Below, piece by piece: positions 1 through 7,022 of a stretch of DNA of 8,365 bases. The number at the start of each line of letters is the position of its first letter. Positions within the stretch are counted from its first letter, which is position 1. A model generated the notes under the pieces. The model was not told the DNA's origin and did no database searches. It was given only the letters and a program-made list of their open reading frames with translations. The DNA is from Desulfobacterales bacterium. GTDB taxonomy: Bacteria > Desulfobacterota > Desulfobacteria > Desulfobacterales > SpSt-501. The stretch spans positions 1 to 8,365 of the forward strand of contig JALOOS010000090.1 of the NCBI GenBank assembly GCA_025454275.1, written 5' to 3'. The position numbers and the translations under genes were made by a program.

Positions 1-1167
<1,167 letters not shown>

Positions 1168-1254
1168 GGCGGGGGCGGGTCACTCCTTTCGGGGCACAGG
1201 GGCAGTCCGGTAGTCGACGTCGCGGCCGGCCGGTGCACGGCCGATCGATCAAAT

Positions 1255-1283
1255 TTGACTTCTAAGCCGGATCAGTCTACTTT
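1255..1283 (+). promoter_or_regulatory. Candidate sigma-70-type promoter for purM-tsaD
   Basis: TTGACT (1255-1260) is a 5/6 match to a -35 box. At 17-nt spacing it is followed by a poor -10 (TACTTT, 1278-1283). A better -10-like TTTAAT lies at 1292-1297 but has no -35 at the right distance. The region is the only AT-rich part of the alaC-purM gap. A 10-bp perfect palindrome, TCAAATTTGA (1249-1258), overlaps the -35. The location is plausible; the exact promoter is uncertain. Confidence 0.3.
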
Positions 1284-1287
1284 TCAA
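1259..1287 (-). promoter_or_regulatory. Candidate sigma-70-type promoter for alaC
   Basis: On the minus strand TTGAAA (1287-1282) is followed after 17 nt by TAGAAG (1264-1259), 5/6 and 4/6 matches to the -35 and -10 consensus. Transcription would start near 1252, giving a leader of about 85 nt that carries the AAGGAG site. It overlaps the candidate purM promoter on the other strand. The match is moderate and unverified. Confidence 0.35.
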
Positions 1288-1327
1288 GGGTTTTAATGAA
1301 ACCTGCCCACCCCAACGGGAGACGACC

Positions 1328-2377
1328 ATGACCGACCCCATCACCTACGCCGACGCCGGAGTGGACATCGACAAGGCCAACTCGCTCGTGCGCGCGATCG
1401 GCCAGATCACCCGCCAGACCAACCGGCCCGGCGTCATGAGCGAGATCGGCGGCTTCGCCGGGCTCTTCTCCCTGGAGCGCCACATCGCCGGCATGCAGCA
1501 CCCCGTGCTGGTGAGCTCCACCGACGGAGTGGGGACCAAGCTCAAGATCGCCTTTCTGCTCGACCGGCATGACACCATCGGGATCGACCTCGTCGCCATG
1601 TGTGTGAACGACATCCTGGTCCAGGGCGCTCGACCGCTCTTCCTGCTCGACTACCTGGCCATGGGCCGGATCGAGAGCGACCGGGTGGAGGCGATCCTCA
1701 CCGGGATCGCCGAGGGCTGCAAGCAGGCCCGCTGCGCCCTCATCGGCGGAGAGACGGCCGAGATGCCGGGATTCTACGCCCCCGGCGAGTACGATCTGGC
1801 CGGTTTCGTGATCGGGATCGTCGACAACGCCAAGATCATCGACGGCACCTCCATCCGGGTCGGACACAAGCTGATCGGCATCGCTTCGAGCGGACTGCAC
1901 AGCAACGGTTTCTCGCTGGTGCGCAAGATTTGCTTCGAGCTCCTCAAGATGAAGGTCGAGGATCACGTGCCCGATTTCGGCCGCAGTCTGGGGGAGGAGC
2001 TGATCACCCCGACCCGCATCTACACCGACCTCGTACAGGGGCTGCTCAAGGACCTGCCGATCCACGGCCTCGCCCACATCACCGGTGGGGGCATCGTGGA
2101 CAACATCGTACGGATCATCCCCCAGGGGCTGCGCCTGCTCATCCGGCGGGGCGGCTGGGAGGTGCCCCCGGTTTTCACCTTCCTGCAGCAGGCCGGCAAC
2201 GTCCCCGAGGCGGAGATGCTGCGCACCTTCAACAACGGCATCGGGATGGTCGCCGTGGTGCCCGAGGCCGCGGCCACCGAGGTGCTCGAGCGGCTGGCGG
2301 CCCTCAAGGAGAAGGCGTACCTGATCGGCGAGGTGCTGGACCCCGGCGAGGCCGGAGGCCGGATCGTCTGGGCCTGA
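1328..2377 (+). CDS. purM: Phosphoribosylformylglycinamidine cyclo-ligase (AIR synthetase)
   Basis: PurM closes the imidazole ring in the fifth step of de novo purine synthesis, turning FGAM plus ATP into aminoimidazole ribotide in the cytoplasm. The 349-residue protein has the usual family length (about 345). Signatures in order are GVDIDKAN at 11-18, the ATP-binding-superfamily segment SSTDGVGTKLK at 63-73, GIDLVAMCVNDIL at 85-97, the conserved GGETAEMPGFY at 140-150, SSGLHSNGFSLVR at 187-199, and ITGGGIVDNI at 251-260. The start is set by GGGAG at 1317-1321, six nt before the ATG, and by the conserved N-terminus. tsaD begins 8 bp after the stop, so the two are probably one transcript. The usual partner purN is not next to it in this window. 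Confidence 0.97.
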   Translation: MTDPITYADAGVDIDKANSLVRAIGQITRQTNRPGVMSEIGGFAGLFSLERHIAGMQHPVLVSSTDGVGTKLKIAFLLDRHDTIGIDLVAMCVNDILVQGARPLFLLDYLAMGRIESDRVEAILTGIAEGCKQARCALIGGETAEMPGFYAPGEYDLAGFVIGIVDNAKIIDGTSIRVGHKLIGIASSGLHSNGFSLVRKICFELLKMKVEDHVPDFGRSLGEELITPTRIYTDLVQGLLKDLPIHGLAHITGGGIVDNIVRIIPQGLRLLIRRGGWEVPPVFTFLQQAGNVPEAEMLRTFNNGIGMVAVVPEAAATEVLERLAALKEKAYLIGEVLDPGEAGGRIVWA

Positions 2378-2385
2378 GCGCGGCG

Positions 2386-3381
2386 ATGATCGTCCTCGGG
2401 ATCGAGTCCTCCTGCGACGAGACCGCCGCCGCCCTGGTACGGGACGGCCGCGAGATCCTCGCCTCCGTCGTCGCCTCCCAGGACGAGGTGCACTACCGCT
2501 ACGGGGGGGTGGTGCCCGAGCTCGCCTCCCGCCGGCACATGGAGGCGATCACCCCGGTGGTGGCCGAGGCCCTCGATCGGGCCGCACTCCCCCTGTCGGC
2601 GGTGGAGGGCGTGGCCGCGACCCAGGGCCCGGGCCTGATCGGATCGCTGCTGGTGGGGTTCTCCTTTGCCAAGGCGCTCGCCTTCGCGCGGGGCATCCCC
2701 TGCGCCGGCGTGAACCACCTCGACGCCCACGTGCACGCCCTTTACCTGACCCCCGACCCCCCGGGCTTTCCCTTCGTCTGCCTGCTCGTATCGGGCGGGC
2801 ACACCGGCCTCTACCACGTGACCTCCCCGAGGGATCTCGCGCTGATGGGCCAGACGCGGGACGACGCCGCCGGCGAGGCGTTCGACAAGGTGGCCAAGAT
2901 GATGGGGCTGGGCTATCCCGGCGGGGCGGTCATCGAGCGGCTCGCGGCCGAAGGCGACCCGGAGCGGGTTCGCTTCACGCGCGCCTACCTCGCCGCCGAG
3001 AGCTTCGATTTCAGCTTCAGCGGTATCAAGACCGCCGTGGGCCGGCACCTGGCGGCCCACCGCAACGACCCCGGCTGTCGCATGGCCGATGTCGCCGCCG
3101 GGTTCCAGGAGGCGGTGGTGGAGGTGCTGGTGCGAAAACTCCTGCGCGCGGCGGCGGTCCGGAAGGTCGCGCATGTGGGCTTGGCGGGCGGGGTGGCGGC
3201 CAACCGGCGGCTGCGGGAGCTGCTGGCGGCGGCGGCGGGCCGGGAGGGGTTTTCGGTGCATCTTCCCCCGGCGGCCCTCTGCGGAGACAATGCCGCCATG
3301 GTGGCGGCCGCAGGCCATCATCTGCTGGCGGTCGGGCGTCACATCGGATGGGACGCCGACGTGTTCTCGCGCCACAGATAG
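2386..3381 (+). CDS. tsaD: tRNA N6-adenosine threonylcarbamoyltransferase TsaD
   Basis: TsaD (Gcp/YgjD/Kae1 family) transfers the threonylcarbamoyl group from TC-AMP to A37 of ANN-decoding tRNAs, the last step of t6A synthesis, working with TsaB and TsaE. The 331-residue protein shows the ASKHA fold signature: IESSCDET at 6-13, metal ligands His111 and His115 in HLDAH, the SGGHT loop at 136-140, GEAFDKVAK at 173-181, GGVAANRRLR at 268-277, and CGDNAAM at 299-305 with the third metal ligand Asp301. Length is close to the usual 335-340. The ATG is fixed by the near-universal MIVLGIESSCDET N-terminus; there is no strong Shine-Dalgarno, and the purM stop is only 8 bp upstream, so translation is probably coupled. 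The last 14 codons overlap nagZ on the opposite strand. tsaB and tsaE are not in the window. Confidence 0.96.
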   Translation: MIVLGIESSCDETAAALVRDGREILASVVASQDEVHYRYGGVVPELASRRHMEAITPVVAEALDRAALPLSAVEGVAATQGPGLIGSLLVGFSFAKALAFARGIPCAGVNHLDAHVHALYLTPDPPGFPFVCLLVSGGHTGLYHVTSPRDLALMGQTRDDAAGEAFDKVAKMMGLGYPGGAVIERLAAEGDPERVRFTRAYLAAESFDFSFSGIKTAVGRHLAAHRNDPGCRMADVAAGFQEAVVEVLVRKLLRAAAVRKVAHVGLAGGVAANRRLRELLAAAAGREGFSVHLPPAALCGDNAAMVAAAGHHLLAVGRHIGWDADVFSRHR

Positions 3382-4382
3382 CGCTGCTTGGCGGCGAGAA
3401 TCCGCGCGACCGACCGCTGCGCGCGCCGGCGCTTCGCCCCGGAGGAGGTGCAGGCCCGGGTCATGATCTCGAATGCCCGTCCGACCTTATCCCGGCTGTG
3501 GCAGATCAGGGCCATGTCCACGCCGGCTTTCAGGACCCTGCGCACGGTCTGATCCAACGCCTGGCAGCGTTCGATCGCCCCCATCTCCAGGTCGTCGGTC
3601 ATCACGATCCCCGCGTACCCCATGCGCCGGCGCAGCAGCCCCTTCACGATGCGCCGGGAGAGGCTCGCCGGCCAGTCCGGGTCGAGCCGGGGGTAGAGAA
3701 TGTGGGAGAGCATCACTCCGGCCACCGCGTGCGCCACCGCCGCCTGGAAGGGGACGAGGTCGCTGGCCTCCAGGTCGGTCAGCTCCGCTTCCAGGACCGG
3801 CCGTTCCAGGTGCGAATCGAGGATGGTTCGGCCGATGCCGGGAAAGTGCTTGGCCACCGCCATCACCCCGCGGCGCTGCAAGCCGTCGATGACGGCGGCG
3901 CCCATCCGTGCCACCCGTTGCGGGCCGCCGGTGAAGGCCCGGCCGGCCATGACGCCGGCAAACCCTTCCGGCACCACGTCGAGGACAGGGGCGAGGTTCA
4001 TGTTGATGCCGACGGCGCCCAGCTCGGCGGCCGTGACGGCCGCGAAACGATCCGCGTCGGACTCAGCCTGCATGGCAGGATTTCCGGGAAACCGGGTGAA
4101 CGGTGGGGGCAGCCGCGCCACCTGACCGCCCTCCTGGTCGACGGCGATGATCAGGGGGGGGAGCCCGCACGAACGGGCATGGGCCTGAACCGCGCTGCAG
4201 AGGCGGGTGAGCTGCGCGGGGGAGAGGATGTTCCGTTTGAACAGGATGAGCCCGCCGAGGTGAAACTCGGCGATCAGCCCTTCGAGCGCCGCGTCGCAGG
4301 CGGTGCCGTGAAAGCCCGCCATGAGGCGCTGCCCGGCCAGGCGCTCCCCGCTCCAAGCACTGAGATCCGGCGTCATCGGCAT
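3339..4382 (-). CDS. nagZ: Beta-N-acetylhexosaminidase NagZ (glycoside hydrolase family 3)
   Basis: NagZ removes N-acetylglucosamine from GlcNAc-1,6-anhydroMurNAc muropeptides in the cytoplasm during cell-wall recycling. The 347-residue single-domain GH3 protein (family about 340) has no signal peptide, fitting a cytoplasmic enzyme. Visible are VDQEGG at 81-86 with the substrate Arg90, Arg148, the motif KHFPGIGR at 178-185 followed by the catalytic Asp189-Ser190-His191, and the nucleophile Asp263 in MTDDLEMG. The commonly seen GHG after KHFP is GIG here, and EGGR is EGGQ; the catalytic residues are intact. ATG at 4382 was chosen, though Met3 is an alternative and neither has a clear Shine-Dalgarno. 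The gene lies 54 bp downstream of the c-di-GMP gene on the same strand, suggesting co-transcription, and its 3' end overlaps tsaD. Confidence 0.93.
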   Translation of the reverse strand: MPMTPDLSAWSGERLAGQRLMAGFHGTACDAALEGLIAEFHLGGLILFKRNILSPAQLTRLCSAVQAHARSCGLPPLIIAVDQEGGQVARLPPPFTRFPGNPAMQAESDADRFAAVTAAELGAVGINMNLAPVLDVVPEGFAGVMAGRAFTGGPQRVARMGAAVIDGLQRRGVMAVAKHFPGIGRTILDSHLERPVLEAELTDLEASDLVPFQAAVAHAVAGVMLSHILYPRLDPDWPASLSRRIVKGLLRRRMGYAGIVMTDDLEMGAIERCQALDQTVRRVLKAGVDMALICHSRDKVGRAFEIMTRACTSSGAKRRRAQRSVARILAAKQRYLWRENTSASHPM

Positions 4383-4436
4383 TTCATACCAACCGGAGAG
4401 GGGTGAGGCAAGACCCGCCGCGGCCGGCCCGGTTCG

Positions 4437-6431
4437 TCAGTTCGCCAGGGCCTGCAGCGGTTGGGGGACGGATGAACGTGCACCCATCAGCGTGGATTTG
4501 CGCCCGGCCATCATGGCGTCGACGTCGGCCTTGGGCATCGGGCGGGCAAACAGGTAGCCCTGGCCGTAGTCGCAGCCCATTTCGAGCAGGACCGCTTTCT
4601 GCTCCGGGGTTTCGATGCCTTCGGCCACGACGCTCATACCCAGCTTGTGGGCGAGCGAGACGATGGCCTCGACGATGTTGCGGTTGCTCTCGGGCTCCTC
4701 GTGGATGCGGGAGATGAAGCTCCGGTCGACCTTGAGCGTGTCGATGGGCAGGCGTTGCAGGTAGCTCAGGGACGAATAGCCGGTGCCGAAGTCGTCGATC
4801 ATGAGGCGGATGCCGAAATCGCGCAGGCGGTGAGCCAGGCGAATGGTGTCATCGGCCTCTTCCATCAGCGCCGTCTCGGTAATCTCCAGTTTCAGCAGGT
4901 GCGGCGGCAGCCCGGACTGGTCGAGGATCTTTCTGAGATCGTCGAGGAGGCTGGGCTGGAGGAAGTGGCGGCTGGAGATGTTGACGCTCACCGTGAGGTC
5001 GAGCTCCGTGCCGAGGATCTGCTGCCAGCCCTGCAGGTCGCGGCAGGCCCGTTCCACCGTCAGGCGGGTGATCGGGATGATGAGGCCCGCATCCTCGGCC
5101 GTGGAGATGAAGGCCCCCGGGTAGACCATCCCCGTTTCGGGGTGGGCCCAGCGGATCAGGGCTTCGAACCCCACGACCTCAGCGGTGCTCAACCGCACGA
5201 TGGGCTGATAGTGGTTTTCGAACTGGTCGCCCTGAACGGCCTTGCGCAGGTCGGTCTCCTGCTGGAGCAGGTGCTGGGCCTTTTCGTGCAGGGTCTTGTC
5301 GAACATCTTGACCTGGCAGCGGCCGCTCTCCTTGGCGTGGTACATGGCGGCGTCGGCATCGCGGATGATGGCATCGGGTTCCTCGTAGCTGCGGGTGTCG
5401 ATTACGACGCCGAAGCTCGCCGGTGCGAAGATCTCTATGCCCTTGATCTGGAACGGCCGGCGCAGGGCCTTCTGCAGCCGGTCGGCGATGTTTTCGGCGT
5501 ATGCCAGGTCGTCGATGTCCTCCAGCAGGACCACGAACTCGTCTCCTCCCAGGCGCGCCAGGATGTCCGTGTCGCGCAGGGATTCGCGGATGCGGCCGGC
5601 AAAGGCCACCAGCAGATCGTCCCCGGCCCCGTGGCCGAGGCTGTCGTTCACCAGCTTGAAGCGGTCGATGTCCAGGTAGATCACCGCAAAGCGGTAATCC
5701 GGGCGGCGCTTGGCGCGCTTGATGGCCATCTGCAGGTGCTCCACGAAGAGGGCGCGGTTCGGCAGCCGCGTCAAGGCGTCGTGAAAGGCCTGAAAATAGA
5801 TCCGCTGTTCGGCGTCCTTCAGATCGGTGATGTCGGTGATCGAGGCGACGCTGGAATCGGTTTCCGGGATCCGGGCGAAGCTGATGAGGATGCTGCGCCG
5901 GTTCGCGTGCTTGTCGAGAAATTGACACTCGAAGTCCCGGCCGGAGCCCACCGGAATACCGGCCATCCCGGTGTTCTCATCGACGATCATCTTGCGGTAG
6001 CTCTTCTCGTCGATGAACTGGGTCCACATGGCCCGTTGCTGCACCTCCGAGCGGCTGCAGCCCGAAAGGCTCAAAAAGCGCGAATTGGCCAGGGAAATCT
6101 TGCGGTCGCGCTCGATGATGATGGTGGCCGCACCGGTGTTTTCGAAGATGGTGCGGTACTTTAACTCGGAGTTGCGCAGCTCCTCGGTTCGCTCCCGGAC
6201 CTTTTGCTCCAGGGTTTCGTTGGCCCGACGGAGGGCGCGGCGCGAGGCGTTGATGCTGTTGACCAGATACTGGGTGAAGAGGCTGATCATCAGGATGAGC
6301 GCCACGGTGATGTAAATGTTGACATGGGGGCCGCGCACGGAGGTTTCGAAGTAGTAATGGAACAGGCTGGCGCCGATGCCGACGATCAGGATCGCGGTTT
6401 GGTCGAGACAACTGGAAAGTCCATGTTTCAT
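4437..6431 (-). CDS. Membrane-anchored PAS-GGDEF-EAL c-di-GMP cyclase/phosphodiesterase
   Basis: This 664-residue protein makes and/or degrades the second messenger c-di-GMP at the inner membrane. Two hydrophobic segments (about 11-28 and 38-60) flank a short external loop. Then come a likely coiled coil (62-90), a PAS sensor domain (about 91-205), a GGDEF domain (about 210-380) and an EAL domain (about 390-640). The cyclase motif GGDEF is intact at 295-299 and the product-inhibition I-site RxxD is present (Arg286, Asp289). EAL-domain metal and catalytic residues are all seen: EAL at 423-425, Asn484, Glu516, Asp546-Asp547, Lys567 and Glu604. Both activities are therefore possible; the net direction cannot be read from sequence. 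The ATG at 6431 lacks a good Shine-Dalgarno, but a stop lies 14 codons upstream with only rare-start codons between. A sigma-28-like promoter precedes it and nagZ follows after 54 bp. Confidence 0.93.
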   Translation of the reverse strand: MKHGLSSCLDQTAILIVGIGASLFHYYFETSVRGPHVNIYITVALILMISLFTQYLVNSINASRRALRRANETLEQKVRERTEELRNSELKYRTIFENTGAATIIIERDRKISLANSRFLSLSGCSRSEVQQRAMWTQFIDEKSYRKMIVDENTGMAGIPVGSGRDFECQFLDKHANRRSILISFARIPETDSSVASITDITDLKDAEQRIYFQAFHDALTRLPNRALFVEHLQMAIKRAKRRPDYRFAVIYLDIDRFKLVNDSLGHGAGDDLLVAFAGRIRESLRDTDILARLGGDEFVVLLEDIDDLAYAENIADRLQKALRRPFQIKGIEIFAPASFGVVIDTRSYEEPDAIIRDADAAMYHAKESGRCQVKMFDKTLHEKAQHLLQQETDLRKAVQGDQFENHYQPIVRLSTAEVVGFEALIRWAHPETGMVYPGAFISTAEDAGLIIPITRLTVERACRDLQGWQQILGTELDLTVSVNISSRHFLQPSLLDDLRKILDQSGLPPHLLKLEITETALMEEADDTIRLAHRLRDFGIRLMIDDFGTGYSSLSYLQRLPIDTLKVDRSFISRIHEEPESNRNIVEAIVSLAHKLGMSVVAEGIETPEQKAVLLEMGCDYGQGYLFARPMPKADVDAMMAGRKSTLMGARSSVPQPLQALAN

Positions 6432-6440
6432 GCGTAAACC

Positions 6441-6481
6441 GCCGATAGGGGGAGGTGGAATCCTCTTCTGACCTTATCGGC
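6441..6481. repeat. Inverted repeat in front of the GGDEF-EAL gene
   Basis: GCCGATA (6441-6447) and TATCGGC (6475-6481) form a perfect 7-bp inverted repeat, extendable by GG/CC across a one-base bulge. A nested GAGG (6452-6455) and CCTC (6462-6465) pair lies inside. The right arm coincides with the -10 box of the sigma-28-like promoter. A transcript from that promoter would therefore contain only one arm, and the full hairpin would form only in a read-through transcript from further upstream. It may also be an operator. Confidence 0.4.
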
Positions 6482-6501
6482 ACGAGGTGGCGCAGGCTTT
6501 A
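6474..6501 (-). promoter_or_regulatory. Candidate sigma-28 (FliA) flagellar-class promoter
   Basis: On the minus strand TAAAGCCT (6501-6494) is followed by 12 nt and then GCCGATAA (6481-6474). The flagellar sigma-28 consensus known from enterobacteria is TAAAGTTT-N11-GCCGATAA, so the -10 matches 8/8 and the -35 matches 6/8, with spacing one nt longer than ideal. Transcription would begin around 6466-6468, some 35 nt before the ATG of the GGDEF-EAL gene. No better sigma-70 promoter is visible between the terminator and that ATG. The match is seen directly; its function is inferred. Confidence 0.55.
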
Positions 6502-6538
6502 GAAAGAAAAAGGACAGGGTCGTAAACCCTGTCCTTTT
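6502..6538 (-). terminator. Strong intrinsic terminator, probably bidirectional
   Basis: A perfect 13-bp inverted repeat (6508-6520 and 6526-6538) closes a 5-nt loop. The stem has a GC-rich core (GGACAGGG/CCCTGTCC) flanked by A/T runs. On the minus strand it is followed by TTTTTCTTTCT, a good U-tract; on the plus strand the tract is a shorter TTTTGTCTT. It would end minus-strand transcripts arriving from the candidate small RNA or mltG. It sits directly against the -35 of the promoter for the GGDEF-EAL gene, insulating that gene from upstream transcription. Confidence 0.85.
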
Positions 6539-6650
6539 GTCTTCGGCTTCCCACGATGCCGTTGTTCTCGTGGGGGAATTCTTCGCATGCCGTGTCGGTG
6601 GAAGCCCGCCAGAAAAGATGCACGCACACCCGAGAAGCCTACCTGACAAT
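6508..6650 (-). ncRNA. Candidate structured small RNA, class unknown
   Basis: Read on the minus strand, the stretch upstream of the terminator folds well by eye. The ends pair as TTGTC (6649-6645) with GACAA (6542-6538), and after a small internal loop GGCTTC (6639-6634) with GAAGCC (6550-6545). Inside are a GCGTGC/GCATGC stem (6626-6621 with 6591-6586, one G-U pair) and a perfect 7-bp hairpin CCCACGA/TCGTGGG (6574-6568 with 6556-6550); its last base competes with the closing stem. The 13-bp terminator follows immediately. No plausible protein is encoded here. An AT-rich promoter-like region ends exactly at the 5' side. I do not recognise an Rfam class. The gene could be about 145 nt, either free-standing or a leader element upstream of the c-di-GMP gene. 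No expression evidence is available. Confidence 0.45.
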
Positions 6651-6712
6651 GCGATATTTCAATATTTGTGCCAATCGATATTTCGATCTAAATATTCTGT
6701 TATTTCGATTCA
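6651..6712 (-). promoter_or_regulatory. AT-rich regulatory island, possible promoter of the small RNA
   Basis: This is one of the most AT-rich stretches in an otherwise GC-rich window. On the minus strand it carries TTGGCAC (6674-6668), N5, TTGAA (6662-6658). That resembles a sigma-54 promoter with a perfect -24 element but a defective -12 (TTGAA for TTGCA/T); TTGGCA could also serve as a sigma-70 -35, though no good -10 follows. A start from the sigma-54 reading would fall near 6648, at the foot of the predicted RNA fold. The plus strand shows repeated TATTTC boxes at 6655, 6679 and 6701, the last two as TATTTCGAT. A start in the opposite direction cannot be excluded. Confidence 0.35.
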
Positions 6713-6947
6713 TTGACTGATTCCGGCCGGTGCAAAGCCCGCGGCGCCTCTGAAAGAGCGTCAAAAATCCGATGGCGGCTGCAGGGACGGCGTCGGTCAC
6801 GGGCTGCCCGATTACGGGGGCGGCCGGGGACTGATTGCGTTATCGGCCCGGCGGCGGATCAGCTTGAGCCGGCGGAATCGAATTGCTGGTATGGCGGCCC
6901 AGATGCCGGTGCCGGATGCGATCGCGGCAGTGAGCTGATCGGACGAC
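6713..6947. other. Intergenic stretch with no recognised gene
   Basis: GC-rich again. Short open frames exist on both strands but show no start with a Shine-Dalgarno, no recognisable protein family, and amino-acid content (Arg/Gly/Ala-rich) typical of chance frames in GC-rich DNA. I see no tRNA, no insertion-sequence end and no long repeat. Together with the repeat and hairpin just to its right, this makes about 310 bp without a gene behind mltG. Confidence 0.6.
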
Positions 6948-6977
6948 ACCGATTCCGATACCGATAGCGACCCCGAT
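6948..6977. repeat. Imperfect hexanucleotide tandem repeat
   Basis: Five consecutive 6-bp units read ACCGAT, TCCGAT, ACCGAT, AGCGAC and CCCGAT on the plus strand. Four of the five keep CCGAT. The repeat is non-coding, 46-75 bp downstream of the mltG stop, and its last unit forms one arm of the neighbouring hairpin. It may be slippage-derived and neutral. Confidence 0.6.
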
Positions 6978-7012
6978 GGTTGTCGGGATTCCAGAGCCGC
7001 AACCGCATCGGG
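6972..7012 (-). terminator. Hairpin behind mltG, possible weak terminator or mRNA 3' stabiliser
   Basis: CCCGATG (6972-6978) pairs with CATCGGG (7006-7012), and the stem continues GTTG/CAAC across a two-base bulge, giving about 11 bp. It starts 11 nt past the mltG stop. No U-tract follows on the minus strand, so it does not look like a classical intrinsic terminator. A role in protecting the mRNA end or in Rho-dependent termination is inference. Confidence 0.35.
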
Positions 7013-7022
7013 ACGGAGGCTG

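Noticed and set aside
1600..2385. 593-codon version of tsaD with an N-terminal extension
   Set aside because: The extra residues are purM read in another frame and Arg/Gly/Pro-rich nonsense. The conserved TsaD N-terminus begins exactly at 2386.
4647..6164. 505-codon open frame opposite the GGDEF-EAL gene
   Set aside because: It is antisense to a clear gene, Val/Asp/Leu-repetitive with no recognisable domain, and is explained by the GC bias of the real frame. The same applies to the long open frames opposite alaC (172-1296), purM-tsaD (2020-3375) and nagZ (3348-4406).
6428..6649. 73-codon minus-strand frame through the terminator
   Set aside because: It starts with TTG without a ribosome-binding site, reads through a perfect terminator stem, and overlaps the next gene's start.
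6508..6650. 6S RNA (ssrS) on the minus strand
   Set aside because: The closing stem has short stretches reminiscent of 6S (for example GGCATC near the 3' end), but the element is too short, the large central bubble is not evident, and the strongest pairs give a branched fold. A covariance-model search could overturn this.
6539..6660. c-di-GMP (GEMM) riboswitch before the GGDEF-EAL gene
   Set aside because: A CACGCACA string occurs, but on the plus strand, pointing away from the gene, and the rest of the GEMM core (the GAAA tetraloop and receptor sequences) is missing.
6713..6967. 84-codon plus-strand open frame between the small RNA and mltG
   Set aside because: It has no Shine-Dalgarno, no known family, chance-like composition, and ends in the hexamer repeat.
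6812..7022. Frameshifted C-terminal extension of mltG
   Set aside because: Another frame stays open downstream, but MltG already has the normal family length and a complete catalytic domain, and the extension is low-complexity.
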